Shown here in pieces: positions 10,618 to 18,920 of a DNA stretch of 64,000 nucleotides. Below the pieces are notes generated by a model. That model was not told where the DNA came from, ran no database searches, and saw nothing but the letters and a program-made list of their open reading frames with translations. The DNA lies in the NCBI GenBank assembly GCA_902490305.1, contig CABUDI010000009.1, positions 6,289-70,288 on the forward strand. Direction: 5' to 3'. The stretch's first letter is position 1. Every line of letters starts with the position of its first letter. Source of the stretch: an uncultured Collinsella sp. GTDB lineage: Bacteria; Actinomycetota; Coriobacteriia; Coriobacteriales; Coriobacteriaceae. The position numbers were made by a program, and so were the translations under genes.

Positions 10618-11361
10618 CTATTGCATCGGGTCGGACAGGACCCGTTCGATCTCTGATGCGGGAAGCGCGCCTTGGCGCAGGATCTGGAGCTCGCCGTGCT
10701 GAAACGACACGATGGTTGAGGCGTCGCGACACGGGGTCTCACCGGCGTCGACGGCCACATCGACCCCCTCCAGGATGCGCTCCTCCACCGTGACAAAACT
10801 TGCCGGCGCGGGTGCGCCATGCGTGTTGGCGCTGGTGCAGGCAAGAGGGCTGCCACAGGCGCGGATGAGCGCCTGCACCACGGGCGAGGCCGAAGCGCGA
10901 AGTGCCACCGTGTCGTCGGCGGCGCGCATAAAGGTCGGCACGCAGCGGGCCGCCTTGACCACGATAGTCAGGGCGCCCGGCCAGCATCGTCGGGCGAGCA
11001 CGCGGGCCTCGTTAGGGATATCCACGCCATAGCGGTCGAGTGCCTCGGCATCATCGACCAGCCAGGCAACCGTTTGGGTGAGCTCGCGCTGCTTGAGGGT
11101 AAAGATGCGACGATAGCCGGTACCGAGTGCGGGGACCGCGGCGCCGTTGACGGTGGCCTGCGGATCGCGCGGCCACGGCAGAGGTTCACTTGTATCTTGT
11201 GGAACGGCATCCGAGAAGGCGTTGACCGCCACGGCGACACCGTAGACCGTCTCGGTTGGAATAAGCGCCAGGCCGCCGCGACCGAGTAGCTCGGCCGTGC
11301 GCTCGACTGCAAGCCGATGCGGCTCGCGCGCTCCCTCGTATACCCGATAGACCGTCTGCAT
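10618..11361 (-). CDS. tsaC: L-threonylcarbamoyladenylate synthase (TsaC/Sua5/YrdC family)
   Basis: Makes threonylcarbamoyl-AMP for the universal t6A37 tRNA modification. The 247 residues contain the YrdC signature LIPTETVYGVAV near 33-44, RRCWPGALTIVV near 128-139 and SANTHGAPAP near 177-186. An Ala/Pro-rich insert (about residues 48-85) is longer than in E. coli TsaC. The gene is in the neighbourhood of prmC and prfA, a common bacterial grouping, but a toxin-antitoxin pair separates it from prmC. Confidence 0.93.
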   Translation of the reverse strand: MQTVYRVYEGAREPHRLAVERTAELLGRGGLALIPTETVYGVAVAVNAFSDAVPQDTSEPLPWPRDPQATVNGAAVPALGTGYRRIFTLKQRELTQTVAWLVDDAEALDRYGVDIPNEARVLARRCWPGALTIVVKAARCVPTFMRAADDTVALRASASPVVQALIRACGSPLACTSANTHGAPAPASFVTVEERILEGVDVAVDAGETPCRDASTIVSFQHGELQILRQGALPASEIERVLSDPMQ

Positions 11362-11508
11362 GTGTATGCCAGCCCCTTACGCTCTGGTGCAAGTTTGTTT
11401 ACTGTGGGGCATTCTCGCACGAAACGTTCAACCTATTTGCCCAGAGCGCATGTTGGTTTGGTGAGCGGCTCTAGTAGTCGGTGAAAGTGAGGGGGTTATT
11501 GCAGATTT

Positions 11509-11811
11509 TTAGCGAGCAAGCGTAACGGTACGATCGGGAAACTCAATGCTTGCGACAAGCTTTCCGCCGAGGCTCTCTGCGTACCTGCTCAGCGTGTCAA
11601 GCCTCATCGAACCCAATTCCCCACGCTCGAGCTCGGATACGCGTTTTTGAGAAACGCCCATCGATTGGGCGACCGACACCTGTGTTAGATCTTTTAGCCT
11701 GCGAATCTGAGCAAGCTTATAGGCTTCGATACGATCGCGAGTCCTCTCCTGCTCGGCGGTAATGGAGTCGCGTGTTATCCCGCGAGATTCCATATACTCA
11801 TGCAATTCCAT
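11509..11811 (-). CDS. HigA-like XRE-family antitoxin
   Basis: Small 100-residue protein with a C-terminal helix-turn-helix: LAQIRRLKDLTQVSVAQSMG followed by VSQKRVSELERGEL near 33-66, the XRE/Cro fold. It overlaps the preceding toxin gene by 14 nt, the toxin-first order typical of HigBA. The expected role is to bind and neutralise the partner and to repress the shared promoter. The family call is by motif; the exact subgroup is uncertain. Confidence 0.85.
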   Translation of the reverse strand: MELHEYMESRGITRDSITAEQERTRDRIEAYKLAQIRRLKDLTQVSVAQSMGVSQKRVSELERGELGSMRLDTLSRYAESLGGKLVASIEFPDRTVTLAR

Positions 11812-12193
11812 CTCGATCGAGCCTCCTTACGTGGCGACGGTATATTTGCTCGGCCTTTGGAATGTTGATCGCATACCAGCCGTTCCATTTTGCCCTTGAC
11901 GATCCCGCTCGCGACTTATCACCCGCCAATAGCAATACCGCCTGGCGCTTGGGGTCAAAGGCGAAGAGGATGCGGATCACCTGCCCACCACATGAAGTCA
12001 CTCTCAGCTCCTTTAAATGATGAAGCTTCGAGCCCTTGACACGGTCAACCAGTGGACGACCAAGGCTGGGACCTTCCTTCTCGAGCACCAAAAGGTCTGC
12101 ATAAATCTGCTTCAGCGTAGCTTCATCCTGCTCATCAAGCCAAGGTTCAATGTAATCAAGCACGATACGGTACCGATGCAGCTGATTTGACAT
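11798..12193 (-). CDS. RelE/HigB-like toxin (phage Gp49-like family)
   Basis: 131 residues with the Gp49/HigB layout: LHHLKELRV near 56-64, a beta strand GGQVIRILFAFDP near 68-80, then LLLAGDKSR and a C-terminal WNGWY...IPKAEQIYRRH segment. Relatives cut mRNA on the ribosome; that activity is inferred. GGAGAAAGG lies upstream of the ATG. It is encoded first in a two-gene operon with the antitoxin. Confidence 0.82.
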   Translation of the reverse strand: MSNQLHRYRIVLDYIEPWLDEQDEATLKQIYADLLVLEKEGPSLGRPLVDRVKGSKLHHLKELRVTSCGGQVIRILFAFDPKRQAVLLLAGDKSRAGSSRAKWNGWYAINIPKAEQIYRRHVRRLDRDGIA

Positions 12194-12204
12194 ACCTTTC
12201 TCCT

Positions 12205-12235
12205 TCTATAGTAGAAGTTTTACGGTATATTGCAA
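12205..12235 (-). promoter_or_regulatory. Promoter and dyad operator of the toxin-antitoxin operon
   Basis: Minus strand: TTGCAA (12235-12230), 16-nt spacer, TACTAT (12213-12208). The -10 lies inside a 6-bp dyad CTTCTA-N3-TAGAAG (12205-12219), a sensible site for autorepression by the antitoxin. Confidence 0.55.
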
Positions 12236-12268
12236 GAGCAAACTTGAGCAAATGTCTATTAGTTCAGC

Positions 12269-13528
12269 TTAAATACGCTGCTTGGGCTCGGTGACGATGG
12301 CTCGAACGATGCGGGGGCGATCGGTGAGGTCGTGGACGATGCGCACGTCCGACAGACCCGCTTGACGACAGAGCTCGGCCGCAGCGTCGAGCGCGCCCTC
12401 GTAGAGCTCGCAGGCAAACAGGCCGCCGGCGCGCAGCATGTAGGGCGCCGCGTTGAGCAGACGGCGGAAGATATCGAGGCCGTCGGCGCCGCCCTCGAGC
12501 GCCAGATCGGGCTCAAAGTCCTTGACCTCGTGCGGCAGCGAGCGCATGACATCGGTGGGAATGTAGGGCGGGTTGGAGACGAGTACGTCAAAGGTGCCCC
12601 ACTCTTCGCGGGGAATGGAACTCACCAGGTTCGTGAGGCTAAAGGCGACCTCGTCGGACGTGAGACCAAGCGCATCGCGGTTTTTGGTAGCAAGGTCGAT
12701 GGCGCGCGGCTCGATATCGGTAGCAGTACAGGTGACATGGCCGCGACGCTCCCAGGCAAGCGAGAGCGAGATGCAGCCCGTGCCGCAGCCGACCTCGAGA
12801 ACGCGGGCGATGCGGGGCTCGGCTGGGGCAGGTACGTTGGCCTCGGCGGCATCTTGCGCGGGAGTCGCCTGTTGGTCGTTGTCCTCAATGGCGATGCCGT
12901 ATTCGTCGAGCTCGGGCTCGGGGGTTTCCACGGCCTCTGCTTCTGCCGCCTGCGCGGCGGCTTCCTCGGCCTCGCGATCGGCAAGTTCCTCGGCATAGGC
13001 GCGGCTACCGAGCACGTCGCTACCCAGCGCCGCCTCATCGGCAGCCGTCAGGTTAGCGGCACGGCGCTCGGCGGTCGCGCGTTCGTCTGCCAGCGCCGCC
13101 TCGGCTTTGCGAGCCTGCTCGACCTCATCGTTCCAAGGCAGCTCCACGCGCTGGCGGGCAGCGGCCTCGGGGCTCAGTACCTCGGCATCCAGATAGTCCA
13201 GGACTTCCTCGACGAGCATCTCGGTCTCGGGGCGCGGGATGAGCACGCCGGGGGCGCACGCGACGTCGATCATGCGAAACTGCGTGCTACCGGTGATGTA
13301 CTGCAGCGGCTCGCCCTTCGCGCGTCGGACGACTGCCGCGTGCATGGTCTCGAGCTGCGCTGCGTCGAGCGTCTCGTCCATGCGCATATACAAGTCGATA
13401 CGCGCCAGGCCCGTTGCCGCACACAGCAGCCACTCGGCAGAAAGACGGGGATGCTCCTCACCGCGCTCGGCCAGGTACTCCTTGGTCCACTCGAGACAAC
13501 GCTTGATGGTCCAGATCTCGTTTGCCAT
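12269..13528 (-). CDS. prmC: Release factor glutamine methyltransferase PrmC with a large internal insert
   Basis: Methylates the Gln of the GGQ motif of release factors RF1/RF2. From the ATG at 13528 (GGGGAGG 5 nt upstream) it is 419 residues; PrmC is usually 280-290. The N-terminal helical domain (1-100) ends with GVLIPRPETE. The methyltransferase domain starts at about 240 with VLEVGCGTGCISLSLA, and VSNPPYIP is near 317-324, the diagnostic catalytic NPPY. Between them (about 115-238) is a charged Ala/Glu-rich segment with no relation to the family. It is downstream of prfA, whose product is its substrate, though 594 nt separate them. Confidence 0.93.
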   Translation of the reverse strand: MANEIWTIKRCLEWTKEYLAERGEEHPRLSAEWLLCAATGLARIDLYMRMDETLDAAQLETMHAAVVRRAKGEPLQYITGSTQFRMIDVACAPGVLIPRPETEMLVEEVLDYLDAEVLSPEAAARQRVELPWNDEVEQARKAEAALADERATAERRAANLTAADEAALGSDVLGSRAYAEELADREAEEAAAQAAEAEAVETPEPELDEYGIAIEDNDQQATPAQDAAEANVPAPAEPRIARVLEVGCGTGCISLSLAWERRGHVTCTATDIEPRAIDLATKNRDALGLTSDEVAFSLTNLVSSIPREEWGTFDVLVSNPPYIPTDVMRSLPHEVKDFEPDLALEGGADGLDIFRRLLNAAPYMLRAGGLFACELYEGALDAAAELCRQAGLSDVRIVHDLTDRPRIVRAIVTEPKQRI

Positions 13529-13960
13529 GGGGTCCTCCCCTCTTAAGCGCCAGGCGGCGCGCGAATGTCGGAGCAGATTGTACGCGAGGCCAGCGCTTGG
13601 CAAGGGACGATTGAAGGCGATTATCGAGAATCAGCCCAGATTTTTGCTTGGATTGCAATCGAAGCGTTCATTCGCCGACGTCTAAATCTGCATCCGTCAA
13701 GCTTTTGGCAAGGTTGCCCCAAAACTGACCAATATCTAACCAAGAACTTGCCAAATCACTTGACGCGCGACGCATCAAAAATCGCCCCGCAACTTCTTGA
13801 ACGATTTTTTGAGCATTATTTTCAATAGCAGATGCACACCGTTAATTGCTTTAAGCAGGTAAGCAGCTCAAAGGCCATCACAGCTTATTGAATAACATCT
13901 CAAAGCAATGTGCCCAACCTAGTCATTTAAGAACGTCCCCAATGACTGCATCAAGGTCCC
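13529..13960. other. AT-richer intergenic stretch between prfA and prmC
   Basis: Over 400 nt of visibly lower GC than the flanks. An 87-codon plus-strand reading frame (13565-13828) has no ribosome site and no recognisable protein. A family-B palindrome half-copy lies at 13921-13947. The prmC promoter must be here but was not identified with confidence. Confidence 0.5.
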
Positions 13961-14123
13961 GCAGGTTGAGCATAAGTCAGCGAAAACGCCCCTAAGCGAG
14001 CAAGGTGACGTGAAAGAGGAGGGAAGCGTACTTTGGTACGCGACCGACGATTGAACGTCAGATTGCCGCTTAGGGGCGTTTGCAGCGTCGATCAGTTACG
14101 GCGTTTGGTAAAACGCCGTAACT
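13961..14123 (+). ncRNA. Putative structured RNA element, copy 1
   Basis: A 163-nt element also present at 29191-29352. A long outer stem (AAACGCCCCTAAGCG near 13984-13998 with CGCTTAGGGGCGTTT near 14067-14081) encloses two further helices (GACGT/ACGTC and GCGTAC/GTACGC). It is followed by a 13-bp GGTA-loop hairpin (arms starting AGTTACGGCG and ending CGCCGTAACT) at 14094-14123. Differences from copy 2 preserve pairing. Strand is inferred from GNRA-like and single-strand features and is uncertain; on this strand it is antisense to the last bases of prfA. Confidence 0.55.
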
Positions 14124-15190
14124 TAAACTGCTTGTGCCAGCTTCTCGGCTCGCTCGGCGGCGGCAAGTGCCTCGATGACGGTGCCGAGCTGATCGCCCAG
14201 AAGGACGCCGTTGTAGGTGGAGTTAAAACCGATGCGGTGGTCGGTCACGCGGTCCTGGGGCTGGTTGTAGGTGCGGATCTTCTCGGAACGGTTGCCGTGG
14301 CCAATCTGGCTCTGGCGCTCGGCACCAAGCTCTGCCTGCTGCTTCTCGAGCTCCATCTCGTACAGACGGGCACGCAGCATCTGCATGCAGACCTCGCGGT
14401 TCTGGATCTGGGAACGCTGCTCCTGCGACTGCACCACGGTATTGGTGGGCAGGTGGGTGATGCGCACGGCGGAGTAGGTGGTGTTAACGCACTGACCGCC
14501 AGGGCCGGAGGCGCAGTAGGTGTCGATGCGCAGGTCGGACTGGTTGATCTGGACGTCGATCTCCTCGGCCTCGGGAAGCACGGCGACGGTTGCCGTGGAG
14601 GTCTGGATGCGGCCCTGGGACTCGGTCTTGGGGACGCGCTGGACACGGTGCACGCCGGACTCGAACTTCATAACGGAGTAGACGCGGTCGCCCTCGACCT
14701 TGAACTCGATGGACTTAAAGCCGCCGGCCTCGCTCGGGCTGGAGTCAAGCACGGTGGTCTTCCAGCCGCGCGACTCGCAGAAGCGCTGGTACATCTTGTA
14801 CAGATCGCCGGCAAAGATGGCCGCCTCGTCGCCACCGGCGGCGGAGCGAATCTCGACGATGGTGTTCTTGTCGTCGTTGGGGTCGCTCGGGATGAGCATG
14901 TACTTGATGTCTTCCTCGAGCTGGGGAAGCTTGGCCTCGTTTTCGGAGATGTCCATCTGGAGCATCTCCTTCTCATCGGCATCGGTGGTATCGTGGAGCA
15001 TTTCCTTGGCGGCCTCGATGTCATCGAGCGCGCCGATGTACTCGCGCGAGGCGGCGATGAGGTCGGACTGGTGCGCGTACTCCTTGTTGAGACGCGCGAA
15101 CTCCTTAATATCGGAGGCGACGGCCGGGTCGGAGAGCTTCTTCTCGAGCTCCTCGTAGGCCTTGATGATCTTTTCGAGCTTGTCGCGCAT
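14123..15190 (-). CDS. prfA: Peptide chain release factor 1
   Basis: Recognises UAA and UAG and triggers peptide release. The 355 residues match the usual length. GGQ is at about 231-233 (ASGPGGQCVNTTYSAVR). The stop-codon tripeptide region reads RVPKTESQGRI at 185-195, so the P-x-T motif is PKT rather than the PAT/PVT seen in many RF1 proteins. HGNRSEKIRTYN near 299-310 and the C-terminal LGDQLGTVIEAL are typical. The partner methylase PrmC is downstream. Confidence 0.97.
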   Translation of the reverse strand: MRDKLEKIIKAYEELEKKLSDPAVASDIKEFARLNKEYAHQSDLIAASREYIGALDDIEAAKEMLHDTTDADEKEMLQMDISENEAKLPQLEEDIKYMLIPSDPNDDKNTIVEIRSAAGGDEAAIFAGDLYKMYQRFCESRGWKTTVLDSSPSEAGGFKSIEFKVEGDRVYSVMKFESGVHRVQRVPKTESQGRIQTSTATVAVLPEAEEIDVQINQSDLRIDTYCASGPGGQCVNTTYSAVRITHLPTNTVVQSQEQRSQIQNREVCMQMLRARLYEMELEKQQAELGAERQSQIGHGNRSEKIRTYNQPQDRVTDHRIGFNSTYNGVLLGDQLGTVIEALAAAERAEKLAQAV

Positions 15191-15399
15191 GGCGGGACTC
15201 CTTTATATGCGTGAAGGTGAAAATCGGCAGAGTTGATGGGGCGCGCGGCGCCACTGCGGGGGTAAGCCCGGCTAGAACATGTCGATCTTCAGATACATGC
15301 GCATCCCTTCGCGTATGGGGTACATAGTTGCGGTCTAACCCATACATGATAGCGTGCGCAGGCAAACCTGCATATAACCCGCACGGAATGATTGGACGT

Positions 15400-15453
15400 A
15401 GTCGTTGGGGACGTTCCTTAACGACTAGTCGTTAAGGAACGTCCCCAACGACT
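15400..15453. repeat. 54-bp perfect palindrome made of two inverted family-B units
   Basis: Two 27-bp copies of the family-B unit (AGTCGTTAAGGAACGTCCCC, ending AACGACT) meet head to head at 15426/15427; the arms are exact reverse complements. Other single copies are at 13921-13947 and 19944-19970. It lies in the gap between prfA and the M20 peptidase gene, where no coding region is seen from 15191 to 15481. Confidence 0.8.
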
Positions 15454-15455
15454 AG

Positions 15456-15480
15456 CAAAGGGACTGTCGCTTTGTCACAT
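15456..15480. repeat. Family-A palindrome, degenerate copy
   Basis: CAAAGGGACTGTCGCTTTG followed by TCACAT, a copy of the TGTGACAAAGGGAC/GTCCCTTTGTCACA family. It abuts the M20 peptidase stop codon on the other side. Confidence 0.6.
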
Positions 15481-15481
15481 T

Positions 15482-16897
15482 TTAGAGCGTTTGGAGTAGA
15501 GCGACGAGGAAGCGGATGCCCTGGAGGTAGGCGCGGCGGGTGATGCGCTCGTTGGTGCCGTGGACGCCGCGATCACATTCGTCGTCATCAACCACAAAGG
15601 CCGAGAAGCGAATGCACTCAGGGCAAATGTGCTGGTAGTTGGCAGCGTCGGTCGCACCGATCACGGTCGAGGGCACAATTGCCACTGGCTCGAATGATCC
15701 ATTTTCCTCCGTCCCCTTTGGATCACGGAAATAGCGGGCGGCGATGGAGCGAACCGCCTCGAGGCCGGGGCCACCGATGCGCGGGGACGGCGAGGGTTCG
15801 GAGCTGCCGGGGCCTAGCTCCACTTCGACACGACCGGCAAGGTCCGCCCCGGCAACCGCCTCACGGCAGCGCGCCACAACATCGGCCACGCTCGTGCCCT
15901 CGAGCATGCGGAAGTTGATATTAGCCCACATATCCTGCGGCATTACGTTGGCACCGGTACTGCCGCCTTCGATTTGCGTGGGCGCGCAGGTGGTGGTCAC
16001 AAGCGGGTACAGCTTTTTGCTGGCGAGGCAGTCGCGCACGATGGCATCCTTGCTGGCAGCAATCTCGTCTGCGGTATAAAGCCCCAGCTCGACGAGCTGC
16101 GCGGCAAGCAGATCGGTCACACGAGCCGGCCACTCGATATCGCAAATCGCGGCAATAGCGCGGCTGAGCACTTCGAGCGACGTGCCGCCGTAAGGGTTGG
16201 AAGAATGCCCGCCTTCGCTCTTCGTCTTGAGCACGATGTCGGCATAGCCCTTCTCGGCCAGGTCGGCGTGCATGAGCCAGCCCTCGCCCGCGGCATACTC
16301 GGCAGCAGAGACGATGCGGTAGTCGCCCTCGTCGATCAGGTACTCAAGCTCAACGCCGCGCTCCTTGAGCGCGCGGCCGATGGAACCCGCGCCGTACTGC
16401 GTGGTCTCCTCGTCCTGGCCAAAGGCGAGCAGCAGCGTGCGCTCGTGCTGCCAACCGTGCGCCAGCGCATATTCGACCGCTTCGAGAATGCCCGCGACCT
16501 GGTCTTTCATATCGATCGCGCCGCGACCCCAAATATAGGTGTCATCCACGTGCCCGCTAAAGGGATCGTGCGTCCAGTCCGTCTCGGTGCCCGGCACCAC
16601 GGGAACCACGTCCATGTGGCCCATGAGCATGACCGGCTTGAGGGCGGGGTCGGTGCCGGCAAGCGTCACGAGCAGCGAATGGTCGATGAGCTCGACCTCG
16701 CCCGTCGCAAACACGCGCGGCCAGCCCTGCTGCATATAGGCGCGCAGGTCGTCAAACGCCTGCCAGTCCACCGTCTGGGCATCCATGCTCGAAATCGTCG
16801 GAAACGACAGCACGCGGCCCAGGCGCTCGCACGCGCCGACCTCATCGATATCGGCAAAATCATCCTCGTGCGCAAAGAAGCGCCAAACCTCGGCCAT
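15482..16897 (-). CDS. M20-family metallopeptidase
   Basis: Zinc-dependent exopeptidase or deacylase of the M20/M28 fold; the exact substrate cannot be read. From the ATG at 16897 (GGAGG 5 nt upstream; an upstream TTG overlaps that site) it is 471 residues. Metal-site motifs in order: LMGHMDVVPV, WGRGAIDMKDQ (metal-bridging Asp) and FGQDEETTQYGAG (general-base Glu pair), then GGHSSNPYGG in the lid domain and RGVHGTNERI near the C terminus, which supplies the last His. It follows an amino-acid ABC transporter on the same strand, consistent with processing of imported peptides or acylated amino acids. Confidence 0.9.
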   Translation of the reverse strand: MAEVWRFFAHEDDFADIDEVGACERLGRVLSFPTISSMDAQTVDWQAFDDLRAYMQQGWPRVFATGEVELIDHSLLVTLAGTDPALKPVMLMGHMDVVPVVPGTETDWTHDPFSGHVDDTYIWGRGAIDMKDQVAGILEAVEYALAHGWQHERTLLLAFGQDEETTQYGAGSIGRALKERGVELEYLIDEGDYRIVSAAEYAAGEGWLMHADLAEKGYADIVLKTKSEGGHSSNPYGGTSLEVLSRAIAAICDIEWPARVTDLLAAQLVELGLYTADEIAASKDAIVRDCLASKKLYPLVTTTCAPTQIEGGSTGANVMPQDMWANINFRMLEGTSVADVVARCREAVAGADLAGRVEVELGPGSSEPSPSPRIGGPGLEAVRSIAARYFRDPKGTEENGSFEPVAIVPSTVIGATDAANYQHICPECIRFSAFVVDDDECDRGVHGTNERITRRAYLQGIRFLVALLQTL

Positions 16898-16913
16898 GCC
16901 TTCCTCCAAAAAT

Positions 16914-16946
16914 AACGTGGCAAAGAGGCGGTCCCTTTGCCACGTT
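16914..16946. repeat. Family-A palindrome variant
   Basis: AACGTGGCAAAG...CTTTGCCACGTT, a 12-bp stem between the ATPase and peptidase genes. The T-to-G changes in both arms keep pairing, relative to the TGTGACAAAG form. Confidence 0.7.
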
Positions 16947-16954
16947 CGCTTGCA

Positions 16955-17741
16955 TTATTTGTCGTTGAGATAACGCGAGAGGAACTCGCGGGTGCGCTGG
17001 TGTTTGGGGTTGCCGAAGAGTTCGGCCGGCGCGGCGTCCTCGAGCACCACGCCCTTGTCCATAAAGACCACGCGGTCGGACACCGTGCGGGCAAAAGCCA
17101 TCTCGTGCGTGACGACGACCATGGTCATGCCGTCGGCAGCGAGCTTGCGCATGACCTCGAGCACCTCGCCCACGATCTCGGGATCGAGCGCGGAGGTAGG
17201 CTCGTCAAACAGCATGATCTGCGGGTTCATGCACAGGGCGCGGGCGATGGCCACGCGCTGCTTTTGGCCGCCGGACAGGCGACCCACGGCGGCGTGTGCG
17301 AACTTTTCGAGTCCCACGCTTGCCAGATGCTCTAGCGCGACCTTCTCGGCCTCGGCCTTGCTCATCTTTTTGAGCGTGACGGGCGCGAGGGTACAGTTGT
17401 CGAGCACATCCATGTTGTTGAACAGGTTAAAGCCCTGGAACACCATGCCGATGTCCTCGCGGAGTTTATTGATGTTGCAGCGCTCGGCCGTGAGGTCCTG
17501 GCCGTGGAACCAGATATGGCCCGCGTCCGGGGTCTCGAGCAGGTTGAGGCAGCGCAAGAAGGTCGACTTGCCCGAGCCCGAGGCGCCGATAATGGTGACG
17601 ACCTCGCCGGGATTGACGGACAGGTCGATGCCCTTGAGTACCTCGAGCGATCCGAAGCTCTTACGCAGGCCCTCGACGCGGATAAGCGGCTCATTGGTCT
17701 GTGCGGCGGCCGCGGTGCCGGTAGTGGCGGTATCTGCCATG
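16955..17741 (-). CDS. Polar amino-acid ABC transporter ATP-binding protein
   Basis: Energises uptake of a polar amino acid. From the ATG at 17741 (GAGGAG 7 nt upstream) it is 261 residues. Walker A GASGSGKST, Q-loop VFQGFNLFNNM, signature LSGGQKQRVAIARAL, Walker B IMLFDEPTSALDPE and switch His in VVTHEMAFA are all intact. This is the GlnQ/HisP-type subfamily. It is the third gene of a binding protein-permease-ATPase set. Confidence 0.95.
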
Positions 17742-17762
17742 ATGATTCTCCTCGTCTTAAGC

Positions 17763-18911
17763 CTAGTTAGAGCTGGGCAGCGTTGCCGGAGCCTCGGCGC
17801 CGAGCTTTTTGCCAAAGGCCTCGAGTAGGCGGCTCGCCACGAGCGTCAGGATCAGGTAGACCACGAGCGCCACGCAGTAGACCTCCATCTGGCGGTAGTA
17901 CACGCCGGCGACGGTGGTGGTGGCGTACATGAGGTCGAACACGCCGATGACCGAGAGCACCGACGAGTCCTTGATGTTGATGATGAGCTCGTTGGTGAGC
18001 GCCGGGATCGCGTTTTTAATGCCCTGGGGGAACACGACCTTGCGCATGGCCTGCCACTGCGACAAGCCCAGCGAGCGTGCCGCCTCGGCCTGGCCGGGGT
18101 CGATCGACTCGATGCCGCCGCGCAGGACCTCCATCATGTAGGCGGTGGAGTTGAGCGAGATGGTGACGAGGCCGGCGGTGAAGGTACTCCAAATCTGGTT
18201 GGCCTGGGCAGTCTCGAAGCCCATGCCGCGCAAAACGGTGAAGCCCGCGTAATAGATGAGCAGGCCCTGGACCATCATGGGCGTGCCGCGCACGATGGTG
18301 GAGTAGACGGTCGCAAAGCCGCGGCCGATGCTCTTAAAGAAGCGTGTGAGGTCGTTATCCACGCGGTCGAACGTCTGGATGCGCAAAAACACAAGGAGCA
18401 GCGCCAGGAAGAATGCGATGACGGTGCCGAAGGTCGCAAGTGCGATGGTGATCTCGATGCCACGGATGAAGAAGTCGCCGCTCTTGTAGGTCATGTAGAC
18501 CAGGCTCGACAAAAAGTCGCTGGGGTTGGAATCCGAGACAATGCTCACCTGCACCAGATCGATAAACGACATGACGCAACGGTCGATAAAGAAGATCGCC
18601 GCGATGGCAACCACGACATAGCTGCCCAAGCGCGCGCCGCGACGGAAGCGCTCGGAAGCAAACGGCGACGTTTCGCGATAGTCGTTCCAGTGCATGAGCT
18701 TGGTGACGAGCGCCGCCGCCGACACGATAATCCAGGCCCAAAGAATTGCCCAGAGGCAGTCCTGGAAGATACCGGTGGGGGCCAAGAAGCTCAGCGGCGT
18801 GGGGTTGCGCTGGCTAAACGCCAGGCCGAGCGCCGCGATAACGCTCGTGCCCAGGTATACATAACGGTGGTCTGCCTTGATAAAGGAGGCCAGGCGATTG
18901 ATGGTTTTCAT
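17763..18911 (-). CDS. Polar amino-acid ABC transporter permease
   Basis: HisM/GlnP-type membrane subunit. 382 residues, longer than the usual 220-240. The C-terminal permease domain (about 150-370) contains the EAA loop EAARSLGLSQWQAMRKVVFPQG that contacts the ATPase. The first 130 residues add two or three extra membrane segments of unknown role. It sits between the binding-protein and ATPase genes, 9 nt from the former. Confidence 0.93.
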   Translation of the reverse strand: MKTINRLASFIKADHRYVYLGTSVIAALGLAFSQRNPTPLSFLAPTGIFQDCLWAILWAWIIVSAAALVTKLMHWNDYRETSPFASERFRRGARLGSYVVVAIAAIFFIDRCVMSFIDLVQVSIVSDSNPSDFLSSLVYMTYKSGDFFIRGIEITIALATFGTVIAFFLALLLVFLRIQTFDRVDNDLTRFFKSIGRGFATVYSTIVRGTPMMVQGLLIYYAGFTVLRGMGFETAQANQIWSTFTAGLVTISLNSTAYMMEVLRGGIESIDPGQAEAARSLGLSQWQAMRKVVFPQGIKNAIPALTNELIINIKDSSVLSVIGVFDLMYATTTVAGVYYRQMEVYCVALVVYLILTLVASRLLEAFGKKLGAEAPATLPSSN

Positions 18912-18920
18912 GCTGCCTCC

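Noticed and set aside
13565..13828. 87-codon plus-strand frame in the prfA-prmC gap
   Set aside because: No Shine-Dalgarno, unusual composition and no family; treated as intergenic.
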